64,000 nucleotides of DNA from Mesorhizobium sp. ES1-4 (GTDB lineage Bacteria > Pseudomonadota > Alphaproteobacteria > Rhizobiales > Rhizobiaceae): assembly GCF_020164745.1 (NCBI RefSeq), contig NZ_JAIUGV010000008.1, forward strand, positions 1 to 64,000. The letters are read 5' to 3'. The translations under genes and the position numbers were made by a program. The notes under the pieces were generated by a model. That model ran no database searches. It saw only the letters and a list, made by a program, of their open reading frames with translations, and was not told where the DNA came from. Position 1 is the first letter of the stretch. The number at the start of each line of letters is the position of its first letter. Of the stretch, positions 62,742 to 64,000 are shown in pieces.

Positions 62742-63605
62742 ATGTCGGATCGGATGAAAATCATCTCCGCGGCCAGGTCGCATGGCGGCGTCCAGGGCGT
62801 CTATTCGCACGCTTCGGATACCTGCGCCTGCGACATGACCTTTGCCGTCTTCGTGCCGCCGCAGGCCCTCGAAAAACCTTGCCCTGTCGTTTGGTATCTC
62901 TCCGGCCTTACCTGCACCCACGCCAACGTTATGGACAAGGGGGAGTACAGGCGCATGGCCGCCGAGCTCGGTCTGATCGTCGTCTGTCCCGACACCAGTC
63001 CCCGCGGTGACGGCATCCCCGACGAGAAGGACAATTGGCAGTTCGGCAGCGGCGGCGGCTTCTACGTCGATGCGACGCAAGAGCCCTATGCCCGCAATTA
63101 TCGCATGAATTCCTACGTCACCGGGGAATTGCCCGCGCTGATCGCTCGGGAATTTCCGGCCGACATGACGCGTCAGGCGATCTTCGGCCACTCGATGGGC
63201 GGCCATGGCGCGCTGACCATGGCGCTGAAGAATCCTGAACGCTTCAAGAGTTGTTCGGCGTTCGCGCCGATCGTGCAACCCAGCACCGCCGGCTGGTCGA
63301 AGCCGGCCTTCGAGAAGTATCTCGGTGCGGACGAGAAATCATGGCGGGCGTACGATGCCACCTTGCTCATCGAAGATGGTCACCACTTCCCGGCGTTTTT
63401 CGTCGACCAGGGGACATCGGATGGATTTCTCGACGATGGATTGAGGCCCTGGCTCCTGGAGGCGGCATGCGCCAAGGCCGGCATTGCGCTGACGCTGCGC
63501 ATGCAGGACGGCTACGATCACTCGTATTTCTTCATTTCGACATTCATGGACGACCATCTGAGATGGCATGCCCAAAAATTGTCTGACGCTAAGGCCAGAC
63601 CATAG
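62742..63605 (+). CDS. fghA: S-formylglutathione hydrolase
   Basis: A 287-residue esterase-D-family hydrolase that splits S-formylglutathione to formate and glutathione in the formaldehyde detoxification pathway. The nucleophile lies in GHSMGGHGA (S151), the acid in DQGTSDGFL (D227) and the His in GYDHSYFF (H260), the complete triad. WYLSGLTCTHANVMDKG and CPDTSPRG are family hallmarks. The ATG has a CGGAG site. Its usual partner adhC/frmA is not in the window. Confidence 0.95.
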   Translation: MSDRMKIISAARSHGGVQGVYSHASDTCACDMTFAVFVPPQALEKPCPVVWYLSGLTCTHANVMDKGEYRRMAAELGLIVVCPDTSPRGDGIPDEKDNWQFGSGGGFYVDATQEPYARNYRMNSYVTGELPALIAREFPADMTRQAIFGHSMGGHGALTMALKNPERFKSCSAFAPIVQPSTAGWSKPAFEKYLGADEKSWRAYDATLLIEDGHHFPAFFVDQGTSDGFLDDGLRPWLLEAACAKAGIALTLRMQDGYDHSYFFISTFMDDHLRWHAQKLSDAKARP

Positions 63606-63620
63606 GACCTTGCGTCATCG

Positions 63621-63642
63621 GCCCGGTTTTGGCAATCCGGGC
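63621..63642 (+). terminator. Possible terminator after fghA
   Basis: GCCCGG pairs with CCGGGC (6 bp, 10-base loop), 16 bases after the stop. There is no T-run in the tail. Confidence 0.45.
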
Positions 63643-63770
63643 AGCGAGCGCCACCGCTCGTCTATTTGTCGGACCATGAGCGGCCTGCGTGCGCGCCCGG
63701 CAGGCACAAGGCAGGGCGATCTTGCCTTTGAACCGGGACGCGCCACTTTGGCCGGTATAAGGCAACCTGC

Positions 63771-64000
63771 ATGACGGAATTGGCCAGAGCCTTGGAACAG
63801 CCTCAATTTGCCACCGAGCGCGATCCGAGGCTGAGGCTCATCATCCCGATCATCGTCGCCATCGCCTTTTTCATGGAACAGCTCGATTCCACCATCATCA
63901 CCACCGCGATCCCGGCAATAGCCCAAAGCCTCGGCACGACGCCGGTCAGGCTGAACCTTGCGATCACCACCTACATCCTGACGCTCGCCGTGTTTATTCC
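63771..64000 (+). CDS. MFS transporter, DHA2 (EmrB/QacA-like), 5' part
   Basis: The first 76 residues of a gene that runs off the window. A ~20-residue hydrophilic tail is followed by helix 1, IIPIIVAIAFFMEQLDSTIITTAIPAIAQSLG, in which LDSTIITTAIPAI is the drug:H+ antiporter-2 motif D1 (LDxTxxNVALP-like), and by the start of helix 2 (NLAITTYILTLAVFI). This family exports drugs or metabolites by proton exchange. The annotation ends where the window ends. Confidence 0.85.
   Translation, partial: MTELARALEQPQFATERDPRLRLIIPIIVAIAFFMEQLDSTIITTAIPAIAQSLGTTPVRLNLAITTYILTLAVFI

Overview
The window reads as chromosomal DNA of a GC-rich alphaproteobacterium, most likely a Rhizobiales member close to Mesorhizobium. 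This is inferred from an ExoF-like export protein, rhizobial-style general stress genes with EcfG-type promoter motifs (GGAAC-N16-CGTT), DUF1344, DUF892 and DUF427 proteins, and a FixK/FNR-type TTGA-N6-TCAA site. No rRNA, tRNA, CRISPR array, insertion sequence or phage gene was seen.

Layout. (1) 0.4-5.7 kb: a surface-polysaccharide operon with a sugar nucleotidyltransferase, a DegT-type aminotransferase, an initiating phosphoglycosyl transferase, a LegB-like 4,6-dehydratase, a small secreted protein and an ExoF-like export protein. (2) 6.0-19.3 kb: a secretion locus. A PrtD/PrtE-type type I pair lies upstream of a ~1700-residue modular adhesin-like protein, and a HlyB/HlyD-type pair follows that protein by 13 bp. 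The large protein has two copies of a ~420-residue module, Ig-like domains and three ~360-bp tandem repeats, but no RTX nonapeptides. (3) 19.5-30.3 kb: envelope functions, comprising a Tat-type PIMT-like methyltransferase, a four-repeat membrane protein, a tyrosine phosphatase, a two-component system, and a four-gene unit with a PsbP-like exported protein, two different ABC ATPases and a large FtsX-type permease. A DUF1344 protein and an N-terminally shortened GtrA follow. (4) 30.4-37.3 kb, minus strand: a GT39 glycosyltransferase with a 49-residue membrane protein in front of it, then an operon of a PhoU-like (DUF47) protein, a pyruvate-phosphate-dikinase-like protein without its C-terminal barrel, and an Acg-type nitroreductase with a disturbed C-terminus. 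A TTGA-N6-TCAA site lies upstream. (5) 37.5-52.4 kb: a respiratory block with membrane PQQ glucose dehydrogenase, divergent from a complete alternative complex III (actA-F), a small membrane protein, SCO, and an A2-type caa3 cytochrome c oxidase (subunits II, I, III, IV). (6) 52.5-57.6 kb: a DUF427 protein, then a minus-strand redox/detoxification set (methyltransferase, SnoaL-like, F420-reductase-like, two sister SDRs) divergent from a LysR regulator across a palindrome. (7) 57.8-62.5 kb: a general-stress island (acidic, basic and proline-rich small proteins, DUF892 ferritin-like protein, HAD-ATPase fusion, SDR), several with EcfG-like promoters. (8) 62.7-64 kb: S-formylglutathione hydrolase and the start of an MFS exporter that runs off the end.

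How the genes work together. Regions 1-2 build and export the cell surface. Region 5 is a cytochrome bc1-independent branch in which quinol reduced by glucose dehydrogenase or other enzymes can be oxidised by complex III and passed directly to the caa3 oxidase. Region 4 looks like an oxygen-responsive metabolic unit and region 7 a sigma-EcfG stress unit. Start sites were chosen by eye from Shine-Dalgarno spacing, overlap with the upstream gene and family N-termini. All family assignments come from motif recognition, not database searches.
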